Shown: positions 62,150 to 64,000 of the stretch, in pieces
Position numbering within the stretch: position 1 is the first letter of the stretch
Layout: every line of letters starts with the position of its first letter
From: Himantopus leucocephalus
Taxonomy: Eukaryota > Chordata > Aves > Charadriiformes > Recurvirostridae
NCBI GenBank assembly: GCA_003993805.1
Contig: RSEF01000012.1
Location: forward strand, 3,012,575-3,076,574
Direction of reading: 5' to 3'
DNA length: 64,000 bases
Translations under genes and position numbers: made by a program
The notes under the pieces: generated by a model
Told to the model about the DNA's origin: nothing
The model's input: the letters and a program-made list of their open reading frames with translations, nothing else
Databases searched by the model: none

Positions 62150-63361
62150 GTAAGATGGCCATTGTTTAAAACTTTGACTAGTTATACTCTATTATTAAGC
62201 AAACTATATCAACTATCAGCTTCAAGTTCTCACATTATAGACTGAGAGAAAGGACTGAACTTTCAGATTGGGCTGTTATTATTGCTCCTGGCAGAACTGT
62301 ATGCATTTTTTTTAAACAGTCTAACATAATTGTCACAAAATACAGACAAGAGGAAACAAATTTAGGTTCATTAAAAAAAATAAAATAGGTCAATGGGTTT
62401 CAGTGCTTCATGAACAAATACTCTGAATACTATAAAGAATGTGCATGCATCCAGAGGGAGTTAGACAGGGATCAGCTGTACCTGGCAACACATATTCCAG
62501 ATTAAGCAATAATAAATAGCACATTAAGTATGAAGTATAATCTAAAAAAATTCTACCTTTTAAGAGGAATCCTAAATTAAAAATATTGTACATTACGGAA
62601 ATTAAAAGAAATTGACCTAATTTCTTGATTTGTTCACATCCAGAGATATTTGCTTTCTTTAATTCTAACAATGAAAAGTAGAATACCTTCTTTTTTTTTT
62701 ATTTATCACAGTAACTGGTATAATGTTTCACAGCTTCTTAGTCATACCCCCTGTCATTTTTGCTGTATGACCTGATGCATCGTGAATAAATGGTGTAAGT
62801 TTTCAGGCAGCATTATATACAACTTTCAAAGTAGACAAAGCTTTTTTCACAATTTTTGGGTTTAAGTATGCTTTTGGGGCTTGAACTGTATTATGTAGCC
62901 AGAATGATTCTGAGAAAAAGAAGTCTGGAGTTGGGAAACATTTCCCCATTAATAGCTAAATTATTAAAAAGGTATTATTTTCACGGGGGTAGAAGCCTCT
63001 ACATGCCTTACATCTAACCAGAATAACGAATAACAAATTGACCCAATTGTCTTCCGTTTCATTCAGTGAACACAACAAAAGGTAGATATAAGAAAGGTAC
63101 CGCATCGCTTGGTCTATTCTCCTTCCAGAATACCCATGGAAGACTCCTTCATATCCCATCCTGCAAAAACAGGGGAACCCCTCCCCAACAACTATGAAAG
63201 ATAAGTCAGGCCTCCTTTCCTGTGAGAATAACATGGCAATTACCTACTCTTGTTCTACGTATGAAAAAGCCTTTGTGCAATTGGATAGAGGATCTCATGT
63301 CTACAGTGTAACAAAATTAAGTTCTGATACACAGCAAACTAAGAATTCCATTGTGTATTAA
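62007..63361 (+). CDS. Unrecognised two-exon gene nested antisense in a DCP1A intron
   Basis: Two plus-strand exons, 62007-62149 and 63129-63361, join in phase to a predicted 123-residue protein. The first has a pyrimidine-rich acceptor (CTGTCTTTTCAG|), a strong start context (GACCATGG, ATG at 62011) and donor AGAG|GTAAGA in phase 1. The second has acceptor TCTCCTTCCAG|, completes codon 47 and stays open for 76 codons to TAA at 63359-63361. The product begins MEINLPDLPNELAW, is basic, polar and rich in Tyr, Ser, Thr and Lys, and has YPWKTPSYP at about residues 48-56. I see no signal peptide or membrane segment. I do not recognise the family. Short Tyr/Pro/Trp motifs of this style occur in small ciliary or sperm microtubule-associated proteins, but that is only a guess. 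The four bases between acceptor and ATG imply an upstream non-coding 5' exon that I could not place. A further exon between these two is possible. Confidence 0.6.
63129..63361 (+). CDS. Nested gene, terminal coding exon
   Basis: The acceptor CTATTCTCCTTCCAG| lies immediately before 63129. The reading frame set by the first exon gives YPWKTPSYPILQKQGNPSPT and later TYEKAFVQLDRGSHVYSV, then TAA at 63359. An internal donor-like CCT|GTGAGA at about 63221 offers an alternative splice. Confidence 0.55.
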
Positions 63362-63881
63362 AAATAAGTATTTGAACAAATCAAACTCTAAAAGAATGGT
63401 AAAACCCACCAAAAATATTATGACCTAGCCTGACCAGCAAATCATTCAGTACAGCCTCCAGCCAAGCAAAAATAATATCTATATACTCCTTGCAAAGTTT
63501 TTCATGTAACTTATTAGCAGCTCTGCATAGACTGGAGTACATCACTTGATATAGTCAGAACAGTTCTCATGCCATTTAAGACAGAAATGCCAGAGGTCTG
63601 ATCTGGTATACATAAGAAGATAATGAGGGCAGCCTGTTAAGTCAAGACAGAATCCCAGAACAAAGTGAAAACATGAAGTTTATAAAACAGTAGTCAACAA
63701 TCTTTATAACTGAATATGATACATGGAACCTTCCCCGAATATGTGGTGGTATAATTTTGCTTTCATCATATACTATTTCTACCATGCCCTGGGAAAGCGT
63801 AAACCACGATTTGCCATTGATCCTGCTACAACCTAAATATATAGGCACAAAAGATGTTTGTCTCTGCCAAATAGCAGTATT

Positions 63882-63887
63882 AATAAA
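63882..63887 (+). terminator. Candidate poly(A) signal for the nested gene
   Basis: AATAAA lies about 520 bases after the predicted stop codon and is the first canonical hexamer I saw downstream on the plus strand. It could equally be a chance match in AT-rich DNA. Confidence 0.3.
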
Positions 63888-64000
63888 CATGATTTTAGTT
63901 TTTTATCAGGTAGTCTGAACCATTCCCCATCCATAAGCTAAGGAAACAGAATCATCAGTTCAATCATTCAGCAGCGTTAGCAGGACAAACTTACTCTTAA

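Larger units (their letters stand above)
57360..64000 (-). other. DCP1A: DCP1A intron (partial) hosting the nested plus-strand gene
   Basis: At least 6.6 kb. I found no sequence resembling the upstream DCP1A exon that encodes the EVH1 core, so that exon lies off-window. The plus-strand exons at 62007-62149 and 63129-63361 are here. Confidence 0.8.

Noticed and set aside
1..64000. CRISPR arrays, operons, phage or other bacterial-type systems
   Set aside because: The sequence is vertebrate with spliced genes. No regularly spaced repeats or bacterial gene organisation were seen.

Overview
The window is vertebrate nuclear DNA, almost certainly from a bird. It has short multi-exon genes with GT-AG introns, a CpG-island promoter and 5'-truncated CR1 retrotransposon tails carrying the typical avian 3' end. 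The neighbouring pair TKT and DCP1A is also adjacent in other amniotes. The species cannot be fixed from the sequence alone.

Layout, left to right. (1) 1-21508, minus strand: transketolase (TKT). Coding exons 1-12 are all present and splice into one open frame of 524 codons plus one base. The residue numbering matches human TKT exactly. The last roughly 100 residues lie off the left edge. (2) About 20760-21911: the GC-rich TKT promoter/CpG island, cut by a 291-base assembly gap at 21912-22202. (3) 22203-31587: intergenic DNA with no supported gene. (4) About 31588-64000, minus strand: DCP1A, the mRNA-decapping activator. Its seven 3'-most coding exons lie at 57359-35607, followed by a probable 3' UTR of about 3-4 kb. 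The 5' exons, with most of the EVH1 domain, lie beyond the right edge. (5) 62007-63361, plus strand, inside a DCP1A intron: two phase-compatible exons with good splice sites encode a predicted protein of 123 residues that I do not recognise. This is the most interesting object in the window.

The two named genes are unrelated in function. TKT is the cytosolic non-oxidative pentose-phosphate enzyme. DCP1A acts with DCP2 in P-bodies. They are in tandem on the minus strand, so the TKT promoter lies downstream of the DCP1A poly(A) region.

Repeats are sparse: two clear CR1 tails, both in TKT introns, some microsatellites and A/C-rich tracts. Several single-N joins mark assembly seams. One, at 18081, separates two near-identical 135-base copies that look like an unmerged contig overlap rather than biology. 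All exon calls come from reading splice signals and protein similarity by eye; no alignment or transcript data were available.
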